Shown: positions 18,095 through 28,210 of the stretch, piece by piece | Numbering within the stretch: position 1 is the first letter of the stretch | How the letters are laid out: each line of letters begins with the position of its first letter | Assembly (NCBI RefSeq): GCF_000284375.1 | Contig: NC_017249.1 | Location: forward strand, 3,264,001 to 3,328,000 | DNA from: Bradyrhizobium japonicum USDA 6 | Lineage (GTDB): Bacteria; Pseudomonadota; Alphaproteobacteria; Rhizobiales; Xanthobacteraceae | Direction: 5' to 3' | DNA: 64,000 bases | The notes under the pieces: generated by a model | Database searches by the model: none | Told to the model about the DNA's origin: nothing | The model's input: the letters and a program-made list of their open reading frames with translations, nothing else | Made by a program: the position numbers and the translations under genes

Positions 18095-18549
18095 TGGCGC
18101 TGATCAGCTCCTCGAGCGGCAGACGTTCGCGCGTGCTCACCAGCAGTGCCGCAGAAGAGAGATCGTCACAGCCGGTTATGGCCCGAGACTAGCTCGGTGG
18201 ACCGACGCGGTCCGCACTTGGGGGTAGATCGGACACGCGCCGAGCGCGCTCGGAGCGCCGCTTTTGACCCGAAGCCGAGATCGGCGAGCACAAGGTCGTG
18301 CGCTATTTGGTCGGTCCTCCCGGTGGTCGAATGAGGACATCAGATGGTGGACGTCTGCGTTTTGGGCCCATCGAAAAGCTTTCTTCAGGAATCGCTTGTG
18401 AGGGATCCGCACCCGCGCACGCAACAAGGCGGCGATGACGTCGTGTTCGATTTCTCCAAAAGGGTACGGCACGCCGTCACGTCGGATGACGTCGAGGACG
18501 CTTCGCGGCCATGGACCCGTCCTAAAGGGCGCCTGGGAAGCAGTGCTTC
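18095..18549. other. Intergenic with decayed repeat
   Basis: Contains cgcttttgacccgaagcc at 18260-18277 and surrounding low-value sequence. No gene supported. Confidence 0.4.
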
Positions 18550-18712
18550 AAGAGTTTGACGCAGAATGCGCTGTACGACCGCGAGCACATGGTATTCAAT
18601 CCCTGGAACTGTCTGCCTGGGCACGGGCCGCTCGGCAGCGTCAACTGGATGCGGCTCGACGTCTATCTTGCCTCGCGGCAGGTGCGGCGGAAAGTGAACT
18701 TGGTGGGTCATG
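18550..18712 (+). pseudogene. Possible catalase-like C-terminal fragment
   Basis: Reads TQNALYDREHMVFNPWNCLPGHGPLGSVNWMR then VYLASRQVRRKVN. The xxFNPWxxLPxHxPLGxxNxxRxxVY pattern is that of the end of catalase-like heme proteins. No N-terminal part precedes it. Weak assignment. Confidence 0.4.
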
Positions 18713-21700
18713 AGCAGCGAGCCGAAGCCCGATCGTTTGGGCGGACTTCAGCGGACACAGGGGCCGCCGAATGTCGAGAATGAGGCTCCGCATGCCGAAC
18801 GCCGCCAGCTCACCGTGACATTTATCGACGTCGTCGGTTCGACACCCCTGAGCGAGCGGATCGATCCCGAGGAGTTCTTCGCGATTATCAGAACTTACCG
18901 CGATATCTGCGACGAGCAGATTCGCCGCTACGGCGGTCATATCGCCAGGATGATTGGTGACGGGTTGCTCGCATTTTTGGCGTCCCGCAAGCACATGAAA
19001 ATGATCCTGAGCGCGCGGTCCGCGCCTCTCTGGCGATTGCCGCGGCGATCAAGGAACACAAGTTTCTGCTGTCGGACGGCAGCTTCGTTCGCCTGGGCGT
19101 GCGCATCGGGGTCAACACCGGGGTCGTCGTCGTCGGCAGCGTGCCCGGCGAGCCCCCCGATCGACGGGAAGTGTTCGGCAGTACGGCGCATGTCGCTGCC
19201 CGCCTGCAAGGACTCGCGAGTGAGAACGGTATCGTAGTTGGCTCGAGCACTTACGATCTGACCCGGAGAACCTTCAGCTATGTGCCGCTTGGCCGACAAG
19301 CTCTCAAGGGCGTGGAGGGGCCGGTCGAGGCTTGGCGTGCAGAGGCGCTTGGGTCAAACGAAAGCAGGTTCGACCGCGCGCGGAGGTCGCCTCTTGCCCC
19401 GATGATAAACCGAACCAGCGAAAGTGCGTTGCTTGCCGAGATGTGGCAGCAGACTCTCGCCGGCTCGGGGCAAGTTGGCGTCATTTCCGGCGAGCCCGGA
19501 ATCGGCAAGTCACGTTTGATCCGCCAGTTCCGCAGTTCGCTCGGTGCGTCTCCGCGTGATGTTCTGTCGCTGCAATGTTCACCGTTCCACATTAACACGC
19601 CGCTTGCCCCGGAAATCGAGCGCCTCATACGCGCGACCGGCATCCACGACACCGACAACGCGGAACTCGCGCTGGCAAAACTGCAATCGCTGTTGGCGAG
19701 CGCCGTCACCGATCTCAAGCAGGCGCTTCGTTACTACGGGGCGGTGCTATCGATCCCCGCATGCGCGGGATACGAGCCCGCGGATTTCGGATCTCCGTTT
19801 GAGCGCGAGCGTGCGTTCCAGGTGTTTGTCGATGCCCTCGTCGCCGCCTCGCGCAAGCAGCCGATCCTCGGAATCGTCGAGGACGTCCAGTGGATGGATC
19901 CGACCACCATCGAGCTGCTGGGACGCGTGATAGCCCCGCTGTCCTGGCGAACGGATAATGGTCCTGATCACGCATCGCGACGACTACAAGGCCGACTGGC
20001 TGTCGGGCCCGGCCATTCGACGGATCACCCTGCAGAAGCTGGCGGCGCATGAATGCGAGCAGATGGTCGCAGCCGTCGCGGGCAGCGATCTCGTACCGCG
20101 CCGGATCACCAGCCAGATCGTGGAGAGGACCGACGGCGTGCCGCTCTTCGTCGAGGAGTTCACGCGAGCCGTCGTCGACGCCGGCGCGGTCCCGCGGGCC
20201 GCAGAGAGCCCTGCGCCGAAGTTGCCGGAAACACTGGTGCCGGCAAGTATCCACGATTCACTGATGGAACGCCTCGACCGTCTCGGTCCCGCCAAGCGCG
20301 TCGCCCAGATCGCCTCCGTTTTCGGAAGGCGTTTCGACTATTCAGGCATTTTCAACGTGCTTCCGGACCAGAGCCAAACGCTGCCAAAAGCGCTGCGGGC
20401 TCTCGAGAGAGCGGGGATCGTGTATCGCACCAAGGAACCCCAGGGCGAGGTCTTCACGTTCAAGCACGCGATGATACAGGAAGTCGCCTACTCCTCGTTG
20501 CTCATGGAGGAAAGGCGTGAACTCCATGCGCGCGTCGCATCGTGGCTGCTCCAGGACACCTCCATTGAAGAAAGCAGCCAGCCAGCGGTGCTGGGCTATC
20601 ATTATGCGCGCGCGAGCAACGTTCCGGAGGCGATCGAGGCCTGGCTCCAGGCTGGCAAATCCGCGCTACGCAGATCTGCGACCAAGGAAGCCGTGGCTCA
20701 TCTTCGCGAAGGTCTCTCGCTGATCTCCAAGATGCCGGCGTCGCCACGGCGCTTCGAGGCTGAAATCGGACTGCAATCCAATCTGGCGATGGCGTACACG
20801 GCCAACGCCGGATGGTCCGACCCGAACGTCTATGGTCCCTACAGTCGTGCGCTCGAGCTTTGCGCGAGCCATGGCACCATTCGCGAGAAGGCGACGGTGC
20901 TGTGGGGAAGTACCATAGCCAAGCTGGTCAACTGCGAGCTCACCAAAGGCCTCGAACACGCGGAAAATTTCGTCCAGCGGGCAGAAGAGTGGCGCAACGA
21001 CGAGGCTGCCCTCATGGCCTACACCGCCGCCGTGATCGCCAATTTCTTCCTCGGTCGTTTGCAGCAGGCGAGTGAGCTCGCGGCTCTGGTCAGCGCTCGC
21101 TACAATCCGCGCGAGCACGGCAAGCTGGTCCAGATCTATCAGCATGATCCATTAATTGTATCGCTCGTCTATTCCGGACACATTGAATGGCTGTTGGGCC
21201 GGCCCTGCCGGGCCAGGGAGTGTTGCATGACGGCGCGGCAGCACGCGAACGAGATCGGGCATCCGTTCATGGTGGCCTTTGCCTCGATTCTCGGCGTTGC
21301 CGATCACTGGTATGAGGGCGATCTCGCGGAGAACCTTGCCAGCGTAAAGCGAGGCCTGAAGGTCGCTGATGAGTATGGTTATCCGATGTACCGGGTCATC
21401 GGCCCATTGTGGGCGACCGCCGCGTTGGCGGCACGAGGCCCCGCACCGGACGTGCTCGAACAACTATGTGGCTTGCTCGATAAGCTCCCCCCGAGAACCA
21501 GTGCATTCAGATGCCGCTCTATCGAATTCTGCTGGCCACGGAATTCGGACGGATCGGGCAGATAGAAAGGGCCCGGAGCTTCGCCGCTTCGGCTGCGACC
21601 CTGATGAAGCAAACCGGCGAACGCTGGGCTGCTCCCGAGATCTACCGGATCCACGGCACGCTGCTGTCTCGCGAACCGTTGCGGGACGACCGGGCTGCCA

Positions 21701-21924
21701 TGCGCATGTTCAAACGCTCGCTCGTCTCCGCCAGGCAGCTCGGGGCGGTTGGCTGGGAATTGCGCACGGCGATCAGCATCGCGCGCCTGGTCAGCGCAGG
21801 CGGGAGCGCATCCGGACGCACTGAGGCACAAGACCTGCTAATATCGACCCGGGCGAAATTCGCATCCGCGGAAACCTCCCGCGATCTGCGCGAGGCTGAT
21901 GATCTGGTGAGAGTGTTGAACTAG
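18710..21924 (+). pseudogene. Class III nucleotide cyclase / ATPase / TPR protein, three frameshifts
   Basis: Four collinear frames form one about 1070-residue protein. Part 1 (18710-about 18990): RRQLTVTFIDVVGSTPL...RYGGHIARMIGDG, a class III cyclase catalytic start. Part 2 (to about 19940): GVRIGVNTGVVVVG, FGSTAHVAARLQGLA, then P-loop GEPGIGKSRLIRQF and Walker B-like ILGIVEDVQWMD. Part 3 (to about 21490): VLITHRDDY and a helical TPR-like region. Part 4 ends in ADDLVRVLN. Breaks fall near 18985, 19938 and in a six-C run at 21487. Each is fixed by one base. Confidence 0.85.
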
Positions 21925-22036
21925 CATTGGCCTGAGGTCGGACCGTTGGAGCCGGTGATGCGCAGAGCCTGGAGGCCAAGATTCAGCCCAATCGCGCCGC
22001 GTCGTGCTGATGCGGAGCGCGATAAAAGAGCCTGTG

Positions 22037-22381
22037 TCAATCGGTCAGGTTGAGCGTCTTATCGGCGCAGACGTTGATGCCGGAGGCATCCGTCGACTGG
22101 CCGTCGTCGAACGTCCCGCGCAGATCGAAGCGGCAATCGCTGGCCTGTGGCAGTTTAGCCGACGCTTGCTTGCCGGATTTCAGCGGGCCCAGTACTTCCT
22201 TCCAGTCTGGCGACCCTGACTTGGCCGCCTCGAGCTGGACTAGATCCGCTTTGCGCGAGTTCGTCACGGTGACGGTGACCGCGCCCGCCTGTTTCGCCTT
22301 GGGCTTCGGCGCGGCCTGCGCGGCGGTAAGGCCGAACAGAGTTGCTCCCACGAGCGCTGCAGCAAGTGTCCGAGTGTTCAT
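22037..22381 (-). CDS. Small exported protein under shared 5' element
   Basis: 114 residues. Signal peptide TRTLAAALVGATLFGLTAAQA, then basic KPKAKQ, then a beta-rich domain (VTVTVTNSRKADLVQLEAA, SDCRFDLRGTFDDGQ, INVCADKTLNLTD) with two cysteines. Envelope protein of unknown role. The 5' element B (22382-22492) directly precedes its start. Confidence 0.75.
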   Translation of the reverse strand: MNTRTLAAALVGATLFGLTAAQAAPKPKAKQAGAVTVTVTNSRKADLVQLEAAKSGSPDWKEVLGPLKSGKQASAKLPQASDCRFDLRGTFDDGQSTDASGINVCADKTLNLTD

Positions 22382-22492
22382 CGGATTGTCTCCGTTTGGC
22401 CCCCAGCAGCGACGGTCTCATTCTTCAACGCGAAGCGGTCCCGGTTATGGCCAGTTCGCGTGTTCCATAGATCAAAGTGAAGGAACTCTTTC
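22382..22492 (-). promoter_or_regulatory. Shared 5' element, copy B
   Basis: Minus-strand order gagttccttcactttgatct, gaccgcttcgcgttgaagaa, gctgctgggggccaaacgg, ggagac, ATG. Parallels copy A at 7303 and the distal half of copy C at 47345. Confidence 0.6.
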
Positions 22493-22551
22493 AGCCCTGT
22501 AGCCCCGGTGCGCGCTGCCTGCCGTCCTGCGAGGTCGAACTGTCCGCGTTC

Positions 22552-23565
22552 TCAACGGCCGTCGCCCGCGCATTGTGAGGGGGCGCAGGATGACTTCTGC
22601 CGCACCATCGATGCGGCGCGCACGCCTGATGGCGTCTCGCCGAAGTGTCGGCGGAACGAGCGATTGAAATGAGAAACATCGCCAAAGCCGAGTGCAAACG
22701 CGATATCGATGATGGCCAAATGCAGATGGTGCGGGTCAGTCAACATCGCGAAGGCACGCTCAAGCCGACACGCTGCAAGGTGCTCGGTGAACGACTTTCC
22801 GGTCTCTTCGAGCAACTTTTGCACGTATCGCCGCGACATACCGAGCGCTCCAGCAACATTGTTCAGATCGAAATTGGGGTCGCAGAAGCGTCGCGCGACC
22901 TCCGTCAGGATCGCCTGCAGCTTGGCTGCCTTCACACCACGCTCCGTAACGAGGTTTGCAGCTTCGACGGTCGGCCCGAGCGTCGCGGCCACAAGATCGA
23001 GGAGATGTGTGCCGACGGTGGAGGCGAGTTTTGATGACGGAGGTTCTTTGAAGGATGCGAGCGATTGCAGGTAGAGGTGGAGCAGGCGAAGCGCCGGTCC
23101 AGGACGCACCGGCCGACCTGATAGATCTTCGGGCTGTGCAACCAGCGACCTAAGGGCGGCAGCCGGCACGGTCACGAATTTGACGCTGGCGCCACGCGAC
23201 CCAAATACTCGCAGCAGCCTTCCCCGGTCAACCAGACAAGCGGCGCCGGCATCATAGACATGTTCCTGGCCAGCATTTGCAAATTGGACCGGGCCAGCTT
23301 CGACGATGTTCAGTCCGAATTGGTCACGGCTATCCTTGAGGTGGCGTTTGTGACGGATAAACTCCACCGGCGTGGTGACAATGCTACAAACGCCAACCGG
23401 GCCGAGCGGCAAGTAGGTGACATTGATACGCGGGCGGCCGCCGCTGTGATCTATCACGTCCAAGGCGAGGTTCAGCCGCGTAAACTCTTCACGGAACGTG
23501 GAGAACCGTGTGCGCTCCGGCAGCATCTCAGTCGACCATCGCACAAGGGGAGATGACGTTGGCAT
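22552..23565 (-). CDS. AraC-family transcriptional regulator
   Basis: 337 residues from MPTSSPLVRWSTEMLPE. N-terminal effector domain of the AraC_binding_2 type (residues about 20-190), C-terminal double helix-turn-helix (NNVAGALGMSRRYVQKLLEE and IIDIAFALGFGDVSHFNRSF, ending FGETPSGVR). Likely controls a nearby or distant operon; the divergent side has no clear partner. A second AraC gene lies at 28.2 kb. Confidence 0.9.
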   Translation of the reverse strand: MPTSSPLVRWSTEMLPERTRFSTFREEFTRLNLALDVIDHSGGRPRINVTYLPLGPVGVCSIVTTPVEFIRHKRHLKDSRDQFGLNIVEAGPVQFANAGQEHVYDAGAACLVDRGRLLRVFGSRGASVKFVTVPAAALRSLVAQPEDLSGRPVRPGPALRLLHLYLQSLASFKEPPSSKLASTVGTHLLDLVAATLGPTVEAANLVTERGVKAAKLQAILTEVARRFCDPNFDLNNVAGALGMSRRYVQKLLEETGKSFTEHLAACRLERAFAMLTDPHHLHLAIIDIAFALGFGDVSHFNRSFRRHFGETPSGVRAASMVRQKSSCAPSQCAGDGR

Positions 23566-23949
23566 GCCGGCCTCCCGTTTCGGTGCCCAACCAGGCAAGA
23601 ACGACTGAGCGCCCGAACGAAATCCGCAAATTCCTCGAATGACGCCAAGACTGAGACAATATCGGACCGCAGCTTCGCTGCAGGTGTGAGGTGGATTACA
23701 AATGGAGGTAGGGACCTCAAGAAAATGATGAGGAATTTCCCGTCAGGCTTTCGATGCTGACACGGCTCGCATCGAGGTTGCTATGATGCGCGAAATGCCG
23801 CAAGGGCACGAAGAATTTGCGTGTGCAACTTTCAGGATGCGCATGTGTAATCCACAGCCGATACGACTGGCGTCACTCCTCAAAGGTGAAGAAAACGCCG
23901 TGCCTAAAGGCCGCCAACCGAGACGGCTTGCTTCTTTAGCAAGCCCACA
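23566..23949. other. Intergenic with possible recombinase fragment
   Basis: Mostly unassigned. Around 23940-24030 the plus strand reads IIRELRAAGKSGLRSIAEERN, resembling the linker of large serine recombinases (weak). Confidence 0.3.
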
Positions 23950-24231
23950 TCATCCGCGAGCTGCGGGCGGCCGGAAAATCCGGTCTACGTTCCATTGCGG
24001 AGGAGCGGAACGAAGCCGACAAGTCGGTTGCGCGCGCGGAAGGCTCGGTTTGCTCGGTTCGGCGGTTGCGAGTGTCTTGACCATCGCAAGATCGAATGGG
24101 GTTGGGATAGAAGCAGCGATGCGGGCCCGAATGGGATCGCCCAAAAATGTCACTGCAATCGTGATCATAACTACAGATACTAGGACTACGAGCACATCAG
24201 TCATGATTCGCTTCGAAAAGTGCTTCGTCAT
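23950..24231 (-). CDS. Doubtful membrane protein
   Basis: 93 residues from MTKHFSKRIMTDVL. One strong membrane helix (DVLVVLVSVVMITIAVTFLG). The tail beyond AMVKTLATA runs antisense to the recombinase-like fragment and may be read-through after lost stop. Confidence 0.45.
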   Translation of the reverse strand: MTKHFSKRIMTDVLVVLVSVVMITIAVTFLGDPIRARIAASIPTPFDLAMVKTLATAEPSKPSLPRAQPTCRLRSAPPQWNVDRIFRPPAARG

Positions 24232-24727
24232 GATTTGAACCCTCACAACCAATGACGCGCGCGTGCGCAGTTAAACTCAATTTCGCATGCAAATGGGTAT
24301 GTCAATGGGAGTCGCCGCACGTAGCGGATCGTCACCAACTATGTAGCAGCGATGCAGACCCAATTTAGCGGATGCGTCAAAACTGATGTCCTCGCAGGAC
24401 GCTATAGCTTCCACGTCGTGCATCGCACGGACACGACAGGATGGTCGAGGGTCCTATGGAGGGCGACGAAAAGCGCGGGGACCGTGCGACCGAACCTATC
24501 GAGAATATCTGGCGCAAGAAAATTTGTGGTTGCGGTTGCAGAGGACATGCATCTGTTTCGGACGCGCGCTCATATCATCGCGCTAGGCGGTATACCTTGA
24601 ACTGAGACATTGTGCCGCAACCGATTTGTAAACTGTGGTTGAGGTTCGTCTTGCGTGCCAATGTTCTCATCACGCCGGGCTCAAGCGACTGAGCTGATTA
24701 TTCCATCGAGATCGAGGAGTAAATTTC
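24232..24727. other. Region without supported gene
   Basis: About 500 bp. Short plus-strand frames at 24352 and 24386 overlap each other and lack family features. A ribosome site (gaggag) appears just before 24728. Confidence 0.4.
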
Positions 24728-25522
24728 ATGGCGCAAATTCTTGCTCATAACCTTAAACCCGCCGCGACTTGGGGTTCCGGCGGCGCGTCCTACGATACCG
24801 TGAGCCAAAGTATAGCGGACGCCATTGATCACGTCGTGAATCGAATCTGGCCGCAACCGGGAGAGCGTATCCTTGACGTTGCGACAGGCACGGGCTGGAC
24901 TGCGCGGCGGTTATCTAATCGAGGCGCAAAGGTGACTGGTATCGATATTGGTGAAGGCGTTATCGAGGCGGCGAAACTGATTGCACCGGAGATCGACTTC
25001 AAGGTCGGCGATGCCGAAGCGCTGGAATTTCCGGATCAAAGTTTTGACTGTGTGACTTCGACGTTCGGTGTCATGTTTGTCTCGCGCCCCGAGGCTGCAG
25101 CTGCCGAGTTGGCACGTGTCACGCGCAAGGGCGGGCGACTGGGGTTGGTCACTTGGCTGCCTGGCAGTGCGGTTGAAGAAATATTCCAGACAATGCGGCC
25201 ATACATGCCGCCACCGCCTGACAATCCTCCTCCTTCGCCATTTGCGTGGGGCCGGGAAGGCCGCGTTCGGGAATTGCTTGGCGATACATTCGATCTGGCC
25301 TTTGAACCTGGCACCACGGTACTCCGCATGCCGAGCGGCCAAACGGTATGGGACATATTTGTGACTGGCTATGGTCCGACAAAAACGCTGGCCGCATCGC
25401 TCGACCCTGAAAGGCGCACGGCACTTCAACGAGACTTCATCGCGATGCATGAGAAGCACCGCTCGCCGGTCGGGTTAGCCATGCCGCGCGACTATCTCTG
25501 TACGATTGGAACTCGAAAATAA
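24728..25522 (+). CDS. Class I SAM-dependent methyltransferase
   Basis: 264 residues, Methyltransf_11 type. Motif I ILDVATGTGWTAR (residues about 48-60), motif II VTGIDIGEGVIEAAK, post-I DAEALEFPDQSFDCVTS, then RVTRKGGRLGLVTWLPG. The C-terminal part has a Pro run (MPPPPDNPPPS) that likely forms a substrate lid. Small-molecule methylation is inferred. Stands alone between two AraC regulators. Confidence 0.88.
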   Translation: MAQILAHNLKPAATWGSGGASYDTVSQSIADAIDHVVNRIWPQPGERILDVATGTGWTARRLSNRGAKVTGIDIGEGVIEAAKLIAPEIDFKVGDAEALEFPDQSFDCVTSTFGVMFVSRPEAAAAELARVTRKGGRLGLVTWLPGSAVEEIFQTMRPYMPPPPDNPPPSPFAWGREGRVRELLGDTFDLAFEPGTTVLRMPSGQTVWDIFVTGYGPTKTLAASLDPERRTALQRDFIAMHEKHRSPVGLAMPRDYLCTIGTRK

Positions 25523-25772
25523 CGCACCCGGCACTGCGTGCCCATCAGCCATCCGCGCAACGCATCCGCAGTCGACCAAGCGTCCCATCATCGACCTCGA
25601 CGCGAGCGCGTCAACGCGGGGGCCTCCGTTGTGTCCGGCACGTTGTCCACCGCAATCGGTAGCGGCTTGCCTCTCCCGCTCGGGGCGGCGCATCGCCGCG
25701 CAGCTGGGGCTATCACCGAGGAGTAACACCAAACTTGAGGGGCACAACGGGTGGGGTTAGGCTTCCGGCGAA

Positions 25773-26591
25773 GTGAAGAAGCAATGGCCTGATAACCCGG
25801 CGGTGGTCTACATGCGCCATACGATTAAGACCGCTCCAAACGTCGTCATCCTCGAGGCGTCACACACGCGGCGGGGATTTGCAATTTCCTGGATCGCCCG
25901 AACCCTAGTCGCGGCGGCACTCATCGGGTTCTGTCTCAACGCCGACGTCGTCGCGTGTGTGGCGCGATACGCCACTCAGCAGGAGTTATCTAAGCTCATC
26001 ACGATCGTCCCGCCGGTCATGGCGCAACAGACGCCATTGTCGAAGGACGACGAGGCGGCGCAGCTCAAGCAGGCGGTCGACAGCGCGACAGCGGAACTGC
26101 GGCAGTCTCTGCAGCTAGAGCACGCCAGGGCTGAGGCGCTCGAAAAAGAACTTGTGAAGGCATGGCGGTACGTCGGGAAACTGCTGTCGATGCCAAACGG
26201 CGAGGCGCACCAGTTCAGCCAAGCGGTCGACAGCGCGACGGCGGTACTGTGGCAGTCTCTGCAGCAGGAGCACGACAGGGCCGAAGCGCTTGCAACCGAA
26301 CTGGCGGAGGCGCGGCGCTCCATGGAACAGAAACCTGCCGTTGTGGAAGAGAGGCGCGGTGTCTCCTTGCCTACCTGGGCAAACAGCTACGCCGCCTTCG
26401 TGAAGCCCGCCCAGACCGTAGGTCAACCGGACGTGGCCACGGAGAACCGCAAATCGGCAATTAAACCAGGCGAACCAGCTCGCGTTGAACACAAACCGCG
26501 CGGGGGCTACGGCTGCCAGCACTTTCAGACTTACGATCCGGCATCCGGAACTTACATCGGCTATGACGGACGGCGGCGTTCCTGCCCATAA
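25773..26591 (+). CDS. Membrane-anchored coiled-coil protein with BA14K-like tail
   Basis: Up to 272 residues; an internal ATG at 25812 is a possible start. One N-terminal helix (ISWIARTLVAAALIGFCL) anchors it. Then two near-identical coiled-coil repeats of about 45 residues, each with QAVDSATA.L.QSLQ.EH.RAEAL. The C-terminus GYGCQHFQTYDPASGTYIGY is the BA14K-type motif CxxxxxxYDPxxGTYxGYDGRRxxC. Probably periplasmic; function unknown. Confidence 0.75.
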   Translation: MKKQWPDNPAVVYMRHTIKTAPNVVILEASHTRRGFAISWIARTLVAAALIGFCLNADVVACVARYATQQELSKLITIVPPVMAQQTPLSKDDEAAQLKQAVDSATAELRQSLQLEHARAEALEKELVKAWRYVGKLLSMPNGEAHQFSQAVDSATAVLWQSLQQEHDRAEALATELAEARRSMEQKPAVVEERRGVSLPTWANSYAAFVKPAQTVGQPDVATENRKSAIKPGEPARVEHKPRGGYGCQHFQTYDPASGTYIGYDGRRRSCP

Positions 26592-26639
26592 GTGCGGGGG
26601 GTGTTTCGGCAACAAGTCTAGCTGACCTGCCGCTATGGG

Positions 26640-26876
26640 TAGCGAGATGCAGCCGCCCTCACTCGGCTGCTGCGGCTTCCTGACGACGTCACCGAACGTG
26701 TCGTCTTGTCGATCCATCCGAAGGCCATGCCGGTGATCTTGGCCACCGACGAAGAGCGAGACGTGTGGATGCGCGCACCGTGGGATGAGGCCAAGGCGCT
26801 GCAGCGGCCATTGCCGGACAACACGCTTAAGATCGTGATGCGGGGTGAGGATATGGAAAATCGCGTCGCCGCATAA
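26640..26876 (+). pseudogene. SRAP (YedK-like) C-terminal fragment
   Basis: Reads GFLTTSPN in one frame, then [49 protein letters not shown] in another. These are the end motifs of SOS-response-associated peptidases, which crosslink abasic sites. The catalytic N-terminal Cys part is absent. A second, longer remnant lies at 41.1 kb. Confidence 0.75.
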
Positions 26877-26969
26877 GCCCCAGCATTCGCTAAGAAAAAG
26901 GCGAATTAACCTTTCCTTAACCATAACCGTTCAGCCTCCTCTCGGGGCAGCTCGATGGAGTAACGGGCT

Positions 26970-27089
26970 ATGTCCGACCGAGCAGCAAAGCCTGATGGGA
27001 ATTTGCTTTCTGCGTTCGCGTTGATGATTGGTGGCACATTAGGTATCAGCCTGCCGATAACGCTGGTGATCATTTGGATTTGTGCCTAG
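26970..27089 (+). CDS. Membrane microprotein
   Basis: 39 residues, MSDRAAKPDGNLLSAFAL, then a helix GGTLGISLPITLVIIWI. Weak ribosome site (gatggagtaacgggct). Overlaps the start region of the nuclease gene, so coupling is possible. Confidence 0.45.
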   Translation: MSDRAAKPDGNLLSAFALMIGGTLGISLPITLVIIWICA

Positions 27090-27601
27090 CGGCTTTCCGA
27101 TATTGCGCCGCCGCCTTGTTGTCGCTCGTTGCGTGTACGAGCGCAGCTTTCACTGTTGACCTAATCGGCCAAGCCAGCATCGTCGACGGCGACACTCTTG
27201 AAATCCACGGAGCGCGCATCAGGCTCTGGGGTGTCGACGCTCCCGAGAGCAGCCAGCTTTGCCGGGGCGAGGACAGTCTGCAGTATCGGTGCGGCGCAAA
27301 AGCTGCGAACGAATTGGCGGCCTTCATTGGTGAACGGCCAGTGTCATGCGCGCCGACGAGCCTCGACCGCTACGGGCGCACGGTAGCTTCATGCGCAGTC
27401 GGTGGGACCGATCTTGCCGATTGGCTCGTGAGCCAGGGGCTGGCGCTGGACTGGCCGCGATACAGCCGCGGGCTCTATGCTGCGGCTCAGAATGATGCGC
27501 GAGGCCACGAGCGGGGCATATGGTCAGGCAGCTTCGTCGAGCCATGGCGCTATCGCGATTGCATCTGGCGCGGCGGGCAACCCGCAACCTGCTCAGACTA
27601 G
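27074..27601 (+). CDS. Secreted staphylococcal-nuclease-like protein
   Basis: 175 residues if started at TTG 27074; no ATG fits. Signal peptide (FRYCAAALLSLVACTSAA), then the SNase fold: IVDGDTLEIHGARIRLWGVD, APESSQLC, DRYGRTVASC and ARGHERGIW, which contain the expected Asp, Arg and Glu catalytic positions. Four or more Cys suggest disulfides outside the cytoplasm. Cleaves nucleic acid or has a scavenging role. Convergent with an OB-fold gene 29 bp away. Confidence 0.85.
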   Translation: MDLCLAAFRYCAAALLSLVACTSAAFTVDLIGQASIVDGDTLEIHGARIRLWGVDAPESSQLCRGEDSLQYRCGAKAANELAAFIGERPVSCAPTSLDRYGRTVASCAVGGTDLADWLVSQGLALDWPRYSRGLYAAAQNDARGHERGIWSGSFVEPWRYRDCIWRGGQPATCSD

Positions 27602-27629
27602 CTGCTGCCAGTTTGCCGCTCGGTCCACA

Positions 27630-27988
27630 TCATTCGCACCTTACCTGCGAAGGTGAGTTCAGGACGATCTCTGGCTTCCCCTTGTAGGGTTGAACTTGGC
27701 CTGTGATGCTGCACGTCTTGCTCGCCACGTTGGGCAATTCAGAAAAGGTGCTAGCGTTCTTGGTAGGTATCCAGCCAGTGAAAGCTTGGTTTGGATACGT
27801 GCCGCCCATATTGAGAAACCTGTTTCCTCGACCTGATGTCGTGTCAGCCGAGACAACGCCCTTCACCGTGACCAACTGGCCTTGATAGGTCGGGGCTTCT
27901 CTGGGCGAATGGTTTTGGCCGGAGGGTCTGCGAAGGCCGCCGGGACAACCCCAATCAACGCGAAAAACAAAACAACCATTTTGAGCAT
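27630..27988 (-). pseudogene. Exported OB-fold protein, one-base frameshift
   Basis: Frame 1 gives a signal peptide (LKMVVLFFALIGVVPAAFA) and ADPPAKTIRPE. Frame 2 continues EAPTYQGQLVTVKGVVSAD, FLNMGGTYPNQAFTGWI, TCSITGQVQPYKGKPEIVL, an OB-fold nucleic-acid-binding style domain. The frames join if one G is added in cagagaagc near 27905. It sits end-to-end with the nuclease gene. Confidence 0.65.
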
Positions 27989-28210
27989 TATTGTCCCCGT
28001 CACACGTGTTCCTACGAGAACTATGAAAGGACATTTGTCACGGTTCAACGGCCCGCGTCAGCCTGCAGCGTGTGACCTGCTTCGCGCCGTGCCTGCGACT
28101 GAACCTCGGTGAGTTGGACTGTCGCCTCGCGTAGTCATCATCGACGGCCTATGACCCAAGGCGGTCATTGGGCGACCGTCACGCGCACGCGCCAATCTGG
28201 GGCAGATGGA

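Noticed and set aside
22037..22130. Possible regulatory RNA at the end of the exported gene
   Set aside because: No hairpin or promoter visible beyond coding sequence.
26090..26330. Tandem DNA repeats as a minisatellite
   Set aside because: Explained by the protein-level coiled-coil duplication.
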